Part shown: positions 1 to 12,453 of the stretch, one piece after another | How the letters are laid out: each line of letters opens with the position of its first letter | Position numbering within the stretch: the first letter of the stretch is position 1 | NCBI GenBank assembly: GCA_001600415.1 | Contig: BCJX01000001.1 | Span: 3,606,410 to 3,670,409 of the forward strand | Direction of reading: 5' to 3' | DNA: 64,000 bases | From: Pascua guehoae | Lineage: Eukaryota > Basidiomycota > Tremellomycetes > Trichosporonales > Trichosporonaceae | Made by a program: the position numbers and the translations under genes | Notes under the pieces: model-generated | Told to the model about the DNA's origin: nothing | Seen by the model: only the letters and a program-made list of their open reading frames with translations | The model's database searches: none

Positions 1-1846
1 CAGATGACCCCTTTGGAGAGCCATAGTCGACGCAGACGACAGATAGAGAGACTTACTAAGACATAAAAGAGGATGATTCTCAAATACACCTGCCTGATGG
101 CGCGTGGGATGGTGCGCGCCGGGTTCTTGGATTCTGCAGCAGCGACAGCGACAATTTCCGAGCCAAAGTAGCTAAACGCAGCCTGGGTGAGGACACTCCA
201 CTAGAAAAGCAAGTTAGACGTGTGCCAATCTGCCACTCGAATGTATAGGTACTCACAAAGCCCAGGAAACGCGCGAGTGGATTGTCTCCCATGCCGAGGT
301 AGTTTTTCCCAAACGGTCCCGGGGTGACCCAGTACCTGAACCCAAGGTACTCGCCCGTCGGACCCGCGCCGACATTGATGCAGATTCCGCAGATGATGAG
401 GCCGATGATGGTGATGACCTTGATGGACGAAAAGAGAAACTCGACTTCGCCGTATACAGACGCAGGGAACAGATTGAGGATGGTGACGACGATCCATCCC
501 ATGATGATCCAGACGGCGTTGCTAATCTGCGTTGGAGGAATCCAATAGTTGAAAAGGACTGCCACGGCCGCAAGTCTGCATGGGGTTAGTACTGGCCCCA
601 GAAGTGTTTCAACAGTGCGTTCTGGTGCCTTGGTTGTTGGAGCAGAAGCTAGTGTGCCCCATAAACCTGCTTTACACAAGTACACGCTAGACTCACTCTG
701 CAGGGGTAACCAGGAGCCATTGAACAGCGTATGCCCAGTTGACAGCAAACGCGAGTGCGGGGTCGACAAAGCGGCCAGCGTACATCATGTGTCCGCCAGT
801 GATGGGCATGTACGATGTCATCTCGCCGAGACCCTGCATGACACTGGGGGGTTCATTAGTCATGGAAAGTTTCAACTTTGGTGCACAGACCCCCGATTGT
901 GCTTACCAGATAAGAACAAAGCCATAGATGGCATATCCTAGAAAAAGACCCACGGGCCCACCAGACACAAGCGCGTTACCCGTACCTGTGGCGTTAGCTC
1001 GGCGTGCAGACTGTGCGTGCGCCTGCATCTGCCTGTGGGCGCGTGGGTGTGGCGTGTGGCATGTGGGACAGAACGCCCACGGAGGTTTACGGGTCTTGCC
1101 ACGGGGGGCGGCAAGGTCCGGAGAGATGGGCACGCACCGAGGAATAGGCCTGTTCCAATAATGCCGCCGATGGAGAGAAGCTGGGGCGTTAGCAAAGCCG
1201 CAGCAGGTAGCGCATGGTGCAGAGAGAAGAAGCAGAAGAAGCTATTATGGTGCACGGGGATGAGCTGGGACAAAGAGTTGACGGTGCGAGTAAGCGCTCG
1301 CAACAGCCGAATCCGAACCCGATTGATCGACGGGCTGCTTGACTTGCTACCCGGCCATGGACAAAGCATGCTCACCGAGATATGGCGCGGCCTGAGCTTG
1401 CGCTTGAGGCCGTTGCCTTCCTCATCGTCATTGTGGGGAACCTTGTCCGGGGGGCTATCAGGATAGGGGTACTTGTGGTCGCTGTGCTCATGGTCGAGCT
1501 GGCTAGCATGGGTCATGTACGGGTAGTGGGCGTCTGCTGGATTGGCGTGCGTCGTGTAGGGGTAGTGACGGTCCTCGCTCTGGTACCTCGTGAGGCCGCC
1601 GCCATGGCCATCCTGGCTGCGGTAGGCGTGGCTGTCTTGGCTAAACGCCTGCTGGTGTTGGTACTTGTGGCTGTCTTGGCTGAACGCGTGATGGTGGCCA
1701 TCTCCGTCTCGGCTACCCCTGGTCCGGTGCGAGTACGTCTGCGGTGGGTACTGGTGGGAGTAGGGCTCGCTGGGAGGATAACTGTCTCGCGCGGCCTCCA
1801 CCCTGACAGAGTCAAAGTCGTGGTAGTAAGCCTTCTTCTCCCCCAT
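1..1846 (-). CDS. Amino-acid permease (APC/YAT family), 3' end cut by window edge
   Basis: This is a plasma-membrane amino-acid/proton symporter of the fungal YAT family, read on the minus strand from ATG at 1846 past the left edge. Visible exons are about 1846-1376, 1180-1138, 985-907, 843-697, 575-257 and 200-57, and joining them keeps the frame open. The family signature is clear: LKRKLRPRHIS runs into SIGGIIGTGLFLG (TM1), then SGGPVGLFLGYAIYG, then GEMTSYMPITGGH, then FGSEIVAVAAAESKNPARTI near the edge. About 157 residues precede the first membrane segment. They are rich in His, Ser, Tyr and Asp and carry repeats such as FSQDSH and HYPY, which is longer and odder than the usual permease tail. 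The small second exon (43 nt) encodes most of TM1. The family call is firm; the substrate cannot be read. Confidence 0.92.
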
Positions 1847-4800
1847 ACTCGACGGGTCCCGCTGCGGTGGGTACGGCGGAGAACTGGGATCGGGCAGGGG
1901 TTTGAAGGGGTGATGAACGGGTGGGGACGGCAGAATGGGCAGCGTGCGGGTGTGCAGTGTTGGCGTCGAGCGGTGAGTTCGACGCGCCTACTGCAGAGTA
2001 ACAAGTCGGAGGTAGAATGAGTGTGTCTATGTGGGGGTCATCGGCAACCTCTCTCCCCTGAGGTGTGTGTGGGTCTTATATGAATTCTTGCTTGGAATGC
2101 CAACTGGGTGTGCTCGGACTCTCCAGCCTTTCTTGGGCGGCTACGCCGTCCGTTCATTATCACCTGATGACAGCGAGGCGAGAGACAGAGGCAAACGTGG
2201 GGTTATGTCTGATAAGTAACCGTGAACACCCTGAACCACGACTGGCCTCAAAGTCCAGGAGAGGGATTTCGACGCTTGATCCTGACAGGTCATTGTTCTA
2301 TGCACAGCTGGGCCGCTCAGACCACACACACCACAGTACTGGACCCAAACGCCAAACACCAGACGCGAGACACGATGTACGCGCTCGGCGCCCGACCGCC
2401 CTAAAACGTTCTTTGGCATCTGATGGTGCCCGATCGCTGGGCCAAGCATGTGCATGCAGGACGAGCACTCATGTCCCTGCAGTGTCAAGCATGCAACGTT
2501 GGTTTGACGGCGATGTGGCTTTCAGACGGAGATACCTTTGTCTTGGACAGGGTGGCGCCATTTACTGCCCATACGAGGCCCCTACCGGACCCCACTCGTT
2601 CCCCCGAGTGGCGTAGTGAGGTCCTACCCGACGTGTTTATTTTGGGTCCGTGCGCATCGCGAGGCGCTAAGAGGCGGCATTCTGCCAAGGATTGTGAATG
2701 CCCCACCGCACTGTCCAATATTGCACGAGGACGCCAAAGATGAGAGGAAGACATTTCCACACTCCACACCGGATCTCCCACGAAACCCATCCAATCCAGG
2801 CCTTCTTGGCCGAGCGGTTCTCTTCGGCTACTCGCTCATGTATCGGCCGCCAGCTGACAACAATCTATCGGCGACCGACGAGGACTGGGCGCACCATTCA
2901 TTCGACCACACCACGCCCACAAACACAACGTGCGCGTAAACGTTCATTGACATTGATAGAAGCCGATTGAAACCGTCCAACAAACCGCAGACAGCTGGCA
3001 ACCAGTACAAGCCAACGTGATCGTGCTCGTTGTGGACGACTGGTTTCAACCAGAAACAACGCCACAACGCCACTGCCGCCATCACACCACGCCACAGAAC
3101 GGAGCCAAAGTCTGTGCCTGTCGAGGTGGGAATCAGTCAGCCACGAGCCACGAGCCACGCTGCACGGGCAGGTTGCAACATGGGCCAGAGACCACCTCAT
3201 GGTGCATGAGAAGCTCGAAAAAGACACTCGGGTAACAACCCCAGGCTAGCGGCGGACCGCGTGGCGGCGGCGGCAGCGACGTGTGATCCCGATACTTTCG
3301 GCGTCACGAGAACTAGTGTGAATTCCGCAGACCAGATGCCAAACAATGCACCCACTCAAGGCGTGACAGCACACAGAGATCACGAGCAGATCGGGATCAT
3401 GAGGGCCTCCACGAGTGGTCCTGTACATCTGCTCGTTGCGATTGGGAACAGGTAGCCGGCGGTCAATGTCGGTCCTCTCTTAAGATAGAGCATGCACAGG
3501 CCGCGAAAACCGGCCAACAGATGGCCCCATGGCCGCTGTGCCCGGGGATGGGCGAGCGCCACGGCCAGGCAGACGTCCGTCGCCAACCGATGGCCTCCTC
3601 ATTCAGCCTCCACGTGCCCCGCACCAGACCTCGGCAATCACTTGCCCTGTCAAAAATCAGCCACAGTGTGCCCAGATGTGCATCGCTGCGGCGCCATTCA
3701 GCGCTAGTGTACATACATCTTCGGGCCGCCAGTGCACAGTCAGAAGGAGGCGTCGTGGTCGTGTGAGCGGTGGTGGGCATGGTGGACATGTGGGGGCGCG
3801 TGGAAACAAGCAGCTGAAAGCGGCAATGGCAGCACAAACCGGTGTCTGGGGAGGCAGCTAGGTCAAAAGGTCGACCAGCACAAAGATGATCATGTCTAAT
3901 CAACACACCGCTCGTACAGTCCATCGACACCCCCATATTCCTCGGCCATCACGCCATCCGCGTCCCATCAGTGGGGAGGCAACGACGCGGAATTGGCCGG
4001 AATAACAGTCGTGGTCGGCTACTGTCTTGCCTCGGAGCCCGGCCGGCCTTGGTTTGGAGAAACACCAAACCTGACATTTACCCTCAATGCTTGAGCGTGG
4101 CGCTTAGTAGCCAACCTCGAGCGAGCCTCCACACTGCGATGCGCACAGATCGTACCCGGGTTATCCTCTACCAATGGGTTGGAGCATCCGCCAGTGGAGT
4201 GTGCAGAATAGATGCCGACTGCGGACGCCGAGAACGTCGCAGCCCAACATCAATGGATCGGAGACCGGGTCGGCGATAATTCATTGTCAGCAGAGGAGTT
4301 TAGTGGTGTCAAGGGCTCGCGAAGGGGGCGGCGCCGCGCCGGTGGCGTGGCGCACGGTCCGCCTCTGGCGAAAGGGTAAGAAAGGGCGAGGAGGACGCCT
4401 CCGTTTTTACTGGGACTGGACCAAATGGTGGCTTTGTAAGGAGATATTCGTGCCACCGAAATCGTACCGAGACACGGCAGATTGAACATAGATCCTATGG
4501 TACTCGTGTACGGGTGCTCTCTGGCTAGTCTGGCTCTGGCGCAGGACATGCCCCGTGCCCTGTGTCCCATGCTAGGCTGCGTGCATGCGCATGGCCTGGC
4601 GGAATACAAAACTCCGCACTCCGCTACCGCGCTGATAGCCGCAGTACACGTAAGTGGAGGACGGGTGAGATTGTCAAAGGTCAGAGGATCGGATGGACGC
4701 ACAAATATATGAAGAGATTGTCCAGCCATGCCAGCCAGTCGCGCTATCGTTGCACTCGAAACATCACACACCACAAGATATGCCCCAACAGACCAACACC

Positions 4801-5671
4801 AGTGTTCAAAACGATGGGGTGGGAAGCCTGTAAGCGAACCGATACCGCACTGTGCTTCCGTAGTAGCCGGGAGGAGCTCACCATCGGTCGAAGCCGTCGT
4901 CATCCATGCTGCTGACTGTTGGTTGCCGGATGGACTCTCCTGGGCGAGTTGGCGTGTCCGAGGATGGACATGCAGATCACAGTTGCTGCGAAGCACGGTA
5001 CAGAGCGACTCTGTCCTCGCACGCCACACTGGATCGTCATGGACACCATGGCTTGGAGTTTGAAGCAAGCTTCCAAGCCTTGCACGTCATGTGGTGAAGG
5101 CTTCAAACAATAGATAACGTGTATTGATGACTCGACACCGTTGCCATCGTGTCATATGCCTGCTAGTTGCTAGCCTGCTGCATGCTGTACCTGCTAGATG
5201 TGATACGACGGCTCGTAGGGCTCGCCATCGCGCCATGCATGCGCCATCCGTTCTGCGCCACGTGGTGAGATCGCCGTGACGTAGGTGAGCTGGCAGCGGG
5301 GTCAAAAAAAAAAAAACTTGTTGATCCGGGTTTAGCGGGTGCCGGCGCCACAATGATGTGCGCACCGTCGGGTCCAGCCGCGGCTAGCCGGCCACCGCTG
5401 ACAAGTGACTGGCCAGCAGTGACAGAGGGCCAAGCGCCGGCATTTCTTGACTCTTCACCTCGCACCCATCTTGTGCGTCTCGGAAGCCGAAGCGACACGT
5501 ACGTCCCTTGGACATCCCAGAGAGCCTAGCTAGCCTAGCCGACCGACTACGGACCACCGGAGGACGCCGTGTCATAAACTTGGCCCCCAACGCACGGTTG
5601 CGTCCTGCGATTGTTATTGCCACTATTTTATTGCTCACAATCCACCGCCCCCCCACCAATACTGTACAGCC
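1847..5671. other. 3.8 kb intergenic stretch, no convincing gene
   Basis: This holds the 5' leaders of the flanking divergent genes and otherwise only short overlapping ORFs in all frames, with no recognisable domain, no chain of exons with matching frames and no strong codon bias. The longest is a minus-strand ORF at 4250-5068 (272 codons) of random-looking composition. A 12-nt A run lies near 5305-5316. No transposon ends or tRNA were seen. It is long compared with most intergenic gaps here (0.4-1.3 kb), so a non-coding RNA or decayed gene is possible. Confidence 0.6.
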
Positions 5672-7608
5672 ATGACCATTGAGACCGAACCACCTTCACG
5701 CTCGTCCTCCTCAACACACTCCTTTTTCGAACCACAAACCTTTCTCGGCTCCTTACTCTCCCTTCCTGGAGTCATCTTATTTGCCATCCTCGGTGCCATG
5801 GGTTTGGCACGCTTTTCACGACAAATCGTCCGAGTCCGCCCCAAGGTGCCCGGCGAGATCGCGCTTGTCACGCATCGCAATGCAAAGCTGCGGACCGAGC
5901 CGTACGACGTCGACGAGTGGATTATCAAGAACACTCCCAGCCTCGATGGAACGTATACCCCTTCATGGTGGCTGCCAAAGTAGGTCCCTACGGGCGATGC
6001 GGGGACAGAGGTGGAGCGAGGGTCGAGATCAGACTGCGACTTGTGGGAAACATGTCGCCCCACACCAGCACACACAGCTGATCCCACCAGCGGCCACCTG
6101 CAGACTGGGTACATCGTTGTCGGCAACTTTAACGACGTCGACAAAGTCGACTACGTTCGGTAAGACTTTCGGGCCGTAGCCGGCGAGAAAACGTTGAATG
6201 TGACTAACTTCCCCAAAAGTACTATGCTCCGTCTCCCTGACGGAGGTACTATGTGAGTATCCTAACGCATCTTTCAAGATAAGGCGCCTAGGCAGTTCCG
6301 TATTGGTCGAGACTCACCCCCAGTTCAATTGATATGACGCCGCCCAACCATGCCGACCTGCCCGACGACACTCCCACGATTGTGTGCTGCCACGGCCTGA
6401 CCGGTAGCTCAGGCGAGAGCTATGTCCGAAACGTCATGTCGTGGGCCGCCAAGCCCAAGGAGCAGGGCGGTCTTGGTGCTCGTGGCGTTGTTGTTAATGT
6501 GAGCATGCGCATCGTGTGGCTGTGCCGTATTGGTTCTGGACCGCACAGCCTTCGTGTTACTGGGCGTCGCAGCACATCCACCAACGAGCGCTAACACGCA
6601 GTTCCGTGGCTGCGGCAACACGCCCGTGACATCACCACGACTTTACAGCGCTGCGGCTTCATCCGACCTGAACTCGGCAGCACACTACCTGCGCAACCGC
6701 TTCCCCAAGTCGGGAATGCACGGCGTGGGCTTCTCGCTCGGTGCCAGTGTCCTGGCTAGGTACCTCGGTGAGCAAGGGGACCGTTCGCTCCTGTCTTCAG
6801 GCTGTGCCTTGGCCTGCCCATGGAACATCTCCGAGCTCTCTCACGCACTCGAGGACGGCTGGTTCTCATCGCGCGTCTACTCGGCCGCGCTGGGGTCGAA
6901 TCTGCTCCGCCTCTTCTTCCGCGCCTACAACGCCAACCCAGAGATGTGGGAGCGCGACGATTCACCTATCAAGGACCGTATTCCCGAGCTCAATCGTCTC
7001 CTGCGCATGGGACGACAGGTTCGTCTCAAGATGGTCGACGAGATCTTGGTCACGGGCGTGGGTGGCCCTCATCCACCGTGGCCGTTCGCCTCCGCCGTCG
7101 ACTACTATGAGTACGCTGGCAGTCACCAGCTCATCCACAATGTCAGAGTGTGAGTAATTTGCCGGTGCGGCCATTCTCCCTTCCTGTACTCACCCCCAGC
7201 CCTCTGCTTGGTATCAACGCGATGGACGACCCGGTCGTGCATGGCCACGCTCTGCCCGTCGATGAGGTCAAGGGGTCCTCGCACGTCCACCTGGCCGTGA
7301 CAGGCGCTGGCGGACATTTGGGATGGTTTGACGGACCCATTTCCGGCCCCGAATCCAAGTCACGCTGGGTCGTCAAGCCCATTGCAGAGTTCTTCACCGC
7401 CGCCTGTCGTGACCTCGGCCCCAGGGGGGAGGTCCGCACGTACGAGGAAGGCGATTTCACCTGGGTCGACGGCCCCCTCTTCCCGCCGCAGACTGGCGCC
7501 GAACCAACGCAGGTCGGATGGAAGGTCCTCCTTGATGGAGTGCCAGTCGAAAAGTTCCGCCTTGACGCGGGAAACAACGACGATGACCTCGTCATCCAAG
7601 GCCTCTAA
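5672..7608 (+). CDS. ABHD1/3-YheT family alpha/beta hydrolase, membrane-anchored (EHT1/EEB1-like)
   Basis: The protein is 513 aa from six exons (5672-5979, 6091-6159, 6220-6252, 6324-6498, 6602-7149, 7200-7608). A hydrophobic N-terminal segment (residues about 25-50) suggests a membrane anchor. The family block PNGHLQTGY is recreated exactly across the first splice junction, which fixes that intron. The catalytic triad is visible: Ser in GFSLGA (about residue 241), Asp in NAMDDPVV (about 387) and His in GGHLGWF (about 415). The oxyanion region is CCHGLTGSSGESYV. Family members act as esterases or acyltransferases on medium-chain acyl-CoA esters (yeast Eht1, Eeb1) or as phospholipases (animal ABHD3). 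The fold and family are sure; the substrate is inference. The 33-nt third exon is complete and in frame. Confidence 0.93.
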
Positions 7609-8729
7609 CGTAGCCACTTGCATTGCTGTAGATTAGACAATGGACGGGCCCACCACGGACCCGACCCGGCACGACATCCCCGATGCCCAACGTGCCTCTC
7701 AGGAGAGGTAGGCATGCATATAGACTTGCACATTGCTGGCAAAGAGATCTGGCCACTCATTTCACTTACTGTAATGTGGCTTGCAACTCACAGATGACTG
7801 TTGCTGGCCATTGGCGAATGTGACACACGTGGTGGGGCATGGCGCGTGGGAGGCGTTGTTTAATGACATGACTGTCACTGTACCAAGCGACCCAACACAA
7901 CCCGTGGGCGTATGTGACGCACAGGAAGCGCCAGACGCGATGTCACAAATAAATCAACCTCCTGCCACCTTTTTCAGTTCGATCAGTTGGCTCGTCTCCA
8001 GTGGAGCGACTGCCCGAGGACGATTGACGCTCGGACCTGAGAATAGCAAAAAAAAAATGGTAATGAAAGGGAGGGGGCATGGGGCAGTAACCCTGGTGAG
8101 TGTACCAGACGTCATGCACATCATAAGATTGGTGTCTGTGCGCCCCGCCATATAAGTAGTGGTCCCTTACGCGCTTATCCTGCTCTCAAGCCGGCTAGCC
8201 CTGGGTGAGCCACTTTTTCTGTAAACATGATCACCTCATCCTTTTCTTCCTTTCTTCCTTCCTTTCTTCCTTCCTTTGACGCATCCACTCTGTCACCCCG
8301 CGTTAAAGTGCTCCCTACATCGCTGCCAGCGTGCCACCACATCCCCATTCTCGCCCATAGACGCTGTGCCTCTGGCCTCTGGGCGGTGGAGCGTGCGTGC
8401 GCACACCGACGAGCGAGCTGGCCCTCGCCCGTGTGTGGCAAAGGTGCGCTTTCAAAACGCGCAACGCGGTTCTCCCTTCCCCTTGATCCTCCCGCTCTGT
8501 GCGGCCGACTGTGACTGTGACTGGCGACTGGGGCCTTGTTTGGTCTGTCTGAACCAGTTTACTCGTTGCGCCCCGCGCCCATCCTTCATTTGCGCTCCCT
8601 TCCTGTTCTTTTTCGTTGCTTCCTTGCTTTTTACTTGCTTTCCTCACCACCTCATTCTTCTTCATTCCCTTCTCCCTTCACTTTGCGTTACCTCCTTCCA
8701 CCTGGCCCCTCGCGTCCTCTCACCCACTC
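7609..8729. other. Intergenic region and leader of the homeodomain gene
   Basis: No gene was seen. A TATA-like CATATAAG lies near 8149-8156. The last 500 bases become pyrimidine-rich and probably form a long 5' leader. The frame that enters the homeodomain gene is open from 8616, but that part encodes a hydrophobic, low-quality sequence and is taken as leader. Confidence 0.5.
8244..8280. repeat. CTTT/CTTC microsatellite
   Basis: This is an imperfect run of CTTTCTTCCTTC units in the leader upstream of the homeodomain gene. It is a simple tract, probably variable in length between strains. Confidence 0.8.
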
Positions 8730-11700
8730 ATGACCGACACCCTATCGCCCAGGGCGGCCGGGCAGCCGGCGTTGACGCCCTCATCGACAGCGCCCATCGC
8801 TGTCCCCAGCTCGGGCCCAACGCTACCCCCAAACCACCAAGCTCCACCATCCTCGACACGTTCCAGGTCCATGCCCGCGCCAGCCTCGATCACTGGTACC
8901 GACGCCCATGCAGCCCTTCCCCCTCCTCCTTCACCGCCGCCGACTCCGCTACGCGAGATTACATTCCCATGGCCACCCATTAATGCTGCGGGCGCCACGC
9001 TCGATCCCCTCATGTTCTGCATGGCCGAGGGGCCGGACCTAGAAAAAGTGCTCGCAATCGAAGTCTTCCCTCGAACGTTGTCGCCGAGTGCTCGCCGAGC
9101 TGCCAAGCGGCCCAAGGGGCTCATGCAAATGTTTGTCGATTCGGCTGGGTACACGGCACCCCATGGGGATCCGGTGACCCAGGTCGCAAACAATCGGGGA
9201 CGTCGCCCACTGGCTCCCAGAACCGTGCCCGCCATCGTTCCATCACGGAACGCCGGCCCCGCCATGTTCATCACAGCGGGGGTGACACCACCCATGTCGG
9301 AAGCGGACGCACAGGCAGCAGCTGCAACGCGTTCGCCAAAACTGCGAAAGGTGCCCGGACATGGAAAGAACAAGCCACCCACACAAAGCAACACACACGC
9401 CCAGACCATGCCCATGCCCACGCACGCACATGAGACGCAGCAGGGCGTGCACTTGAACCCTCGGTCTGTCCCTCGCCCAGAAGTTGAATCTACATCACAA
9501 CCCGCGTCCAGTGTTGCATCTTCTTCATCGTTTCCAATCTACTGGAAAGTCCAACCTCGACAACCGACCCAGCCAACACAACAATCCCAGCAACAGCACC
9601 ACGTCCACGCAGTCCCGCCTCAACGGCCCGTCACAATCATGGACAGCGCTCCCCCTCCCAACGCCCTTCCGCCGGATATTCTCACCAGCGACCGGAGGTC
9701 CATGGGGATCGTGGGTCCCGCCGCGCTCATGTCGGGATACCCGGTGTTCGTCGACCAGGCCTTGCCAAGCTCGACATCCACGGCCTCACACGCCCAATAC
9801 CTGTCTCCAACTGCCCTGTTCTCGACACCCGCAACGGCGCCGAGCCCCTCAGCCTTCTCTCTGGCGTCGACATCAGAAGGCAGCAGCGTGCCCGCTCGTT
9901 CCCCTCGCGTCTCGGCTGGTTCACACGGCATGAGAACAAGGGCCCATCCGTACGCCACTCAGGCCAGCGCGTCGAGCGTCGGAAACGTGCACAGTGTCGG
10001 GACCCTCCGCCGCGACCCAACACTCTCCTACCACACGCACATACACCATCCTTACCCCATACCGGCGGCACAGGTGCACATGCCGGGATCTATGACCATG
10101 CAGGTGCCACCTCCTACGCATAACCAGCAAATCCACCCAGCGAGCGAGCCCATGTGCCACCCGCAGATGCCACAGCTACAGGCACAGTACACGCAGCTGC
10201 AGGCACAGGCGCAGGCGTACGCCCAGACGCAAGCGCAGGCCTTCATCGCAAGCCAACCCGTTCCTCCGCTCCAACTGCTGCAGCAGTTTACCGAATTCAG
10301 CCGGGCTTCTCAGTCCGTGGTGACACCTGCCGTTGGCCACCCGACCTCTACACCTGTGATGGAACACCATGGTCATCACGCTCAATCCTCTACCCCTTCC
10401 CAACACATAAATGAGGCTGAGGCGACAGCTGGTGGCCAAAAGCACGCTGAGTCGACCAAGAGTCCGACAACATTCGAAGGCAAAGCCGCCGAGTGTGATG
10501 GGCAACAATCGCAGTTGCGCACAATTCCGCCAGAACAGGTTCCCCAACAGGCACCGGAACGGCCACTCTCATCACACACTTCATCGCCTGCTGAAACTCC
10601 CGGGGAATCGGTGGCCGTGCAGCGTGCACGGAACAATGGTGTCACCCCCATGTCCGTTCACGCACACCACCCCATTCACCACCAGCAACTGCAGCAGCTT
10701 GAGCGGCTGTACCGGTTTCCGTCGGACCAGCAGCAAGCTGGCTTTCAGCAGCAACTGTACCTTCAAGAACTTCAGCAGCAGGTCCACCTGCAACAACTCC
10801 AGCAGCGCCAGCTCCTGCAGCAACGGCAGTCAGAGCGGCAGCAGCAGCACCACCCCCTTCAACAACTCTCTCAGCAGCATGTTCAGCAACATGTACAGCA
10901 CCAGCTGGCGCAGCAACAACTCCACCAACCATACCACCTGCAACAGCAACCTCTGTGGCATCTCCAACAACAGCATGGAGATCCACACCCTGTGCAGCAA
11001 CATTGGCAGTTCCAGAATGCCCAATGCACCATGTCCCCTCCGGTACCATTGCAGGCGATGACACCAATGACACCCGTCGACGCCACTCCCACGCCCTCAC
11101 ATAACAAACCCAAGGCACGTCGGCCACGAACGCTGACGGAGGCGCAACTGAGGGTCCTCATTCAGCATTTCGAAGTCGATCGGTGAGTCAAAACCACGCC
11201 GACATGGCTCTGACCCCAGTATGCCAATCGCAGAGACACGGGAAGAACTGGCGCGACAGTTAGGCCTCTCAGCAAAGTATGTCAAGTACTGGTTTGACAA
11301 GCGTCGCTCGAAGGAGAGCCTCCCAATCAAGCCGCCTTTCGACAATGCCCGACCGCCACCCGTCCTCGCCGCACTCTGGTCACTCATCGACGAGGATGAT
11401 GGTGAGCAATGCAGTATGAAGGGGTTGGCTAACACTGCCAGAACACCTTAGCGTGATGGCAATCGATATGATGCGTATTTCAGGATGGCTGCGTGAAGGT
11501 GCTGAAGGCGGTAATATCGCTGTTGCGATCCGCAAAAGCCCACCGCAGCTCCTCCTTTATACCGCTTACGACGGCTGCACATACCGAATCACACTCCCCC
11601 TCACCCCCAATGCGTTTTCAAACGTGCACACGCGTGTCTCCACGCTCTCCGGGGCGCACCACCATCGGCTGCTCATTCGTTTCGACCTCGCCCCTGGGGT

Positions 11701-12453
11701 TGCTACGTTTGCGAAGAATGAAGGCTACTGGGAGTCGTGCACAGATTTTACGTCGGGACCTGCATCAAGGGGCGGTCGTTGTGAGATCATGGGTCGAGAA
11801 GAGGTGCGTCACCAATAGGGCTGGGAGGACAATCGTTGACCCTACAGACCATGCACCAGATGTGCGCCACAATGCAGGCACTCATTGCGGCTGGGTACCG
11901 ACCCATCAGCCGCAACGCTCAGCAACCGGTGGCGGCGGCGTCGTTCCTGCCGCGGCTGGTGCCCCAGCCAACGGCCGCGGTGGCTGTGCCCGACCCCATC
12001 TTTGCGTTCGACATCTCGGCCCTGACGCCGGCCACGACGGCATCGATTTCAACCACCGCCTCTTCCACAAACGCAGACGACGCGGACGCGTCGACCCTAC
12101 TGGACCGAGACGCGCTGGAGACGACGACGGCTAGCGCCGTGTGGAGTTCGCTAGCCAATGTCGAACTGCCCGAATTGAGCACCATGGCCGACGAAACTGG
12201 CAATGCGGGCAACACCGACGAGTTGGGCCAACCAACGCCGAGCTCTGCACCAGCGACCGCGCCAGCGGCGCCACCAAGAGAGCCAGCCTTCCCGTGGGGT
12301 GGCGTCAATGCTGACGCCGGCGCCGCTGATGTCACCCCGGCCGATCATGGCCCTGGTGGCTGCGTCGAAGGTAACGACAGGGGTGAGGAAGAAGCGGGTA
12401 TGGTGGGCGGCGGACTGGGTCCCTCGGCGCTAGCAAGCACGGCGGACATGTGA
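8730..12453 (+). CDS. HOY1/Phx1-like homeodomain transcription factor with aberrant helix 3
   Basis: The protein is 1200 aa from four exons (8730-11182, 11220-11401, 11442-11803, 11848-12453). ATG 8730 is chosen because upstream in-frame codons look like leader. Residues 1-790 are disordered: Pro/Ser/Thr-rich, then Gln/His-rich (about 650-767). The homeodomain spans about 794-853, split by intron 1, with hallmark L16, F20, W48, F49 and R53. Helix 3 reads KYVKYWFDKRRSK, so position 50 is Asp and the near-invariant Asn51 is Lys. About 25 residues later comes a block containing ISGWLREG, LLIRFDLAP and YWESCTDFTSG. It resembles the conserved downstream region I associate with HOY1/Phx1-type fungal homeobox regulators, which may act as activators in starvation or differentiation. 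The DNA-binding fold is sure; the family assignment is moderate; altered target choice is inference. Confidence 0.88.
10680..11030 (+). repeat. CAG/CAA-rich polyglutamine-coding tract
   Basis: This in-frame Gln-rich stretch of the homeodomain gene is interrupted by Leu, His and Val and mixes CAG and CAA codons. The mixture suggests selection for a Gln-rich activation-type segment rather than a pure slippage tract. Confidence 0.8.

Noticed and set aside
1382..2020. 212-codon plus-strand ORF opposite the permease N-terminus
   Set aside because: It is a Val/Arg-rich shadow of the His/Tyr-rich permease codons; the minus frame continues into a proven permease.
4250..5068. 272-codon ORF on the minus strand
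   Set aside because: The composition is random-looking, with scattered Cys, Trp and Arg and no domain or exon partner; it is most likely chance in GC-rich DNA.
8616..8729. Upstream in-frame ATG of the homeodomain gene
   Set aside because: The 38 residues it would add come from pyrimidine-rich leader sequence and look like a spurious hydrophobic stretch.
8730..12453. Mating-type homeodomain gene (SXI1/SXI2-like)
   Set aside because: There is no partner homeodomain gene, pheromone or receptor gene nearby, and the downstream block fits HOY1/Phx1-type regulators better.
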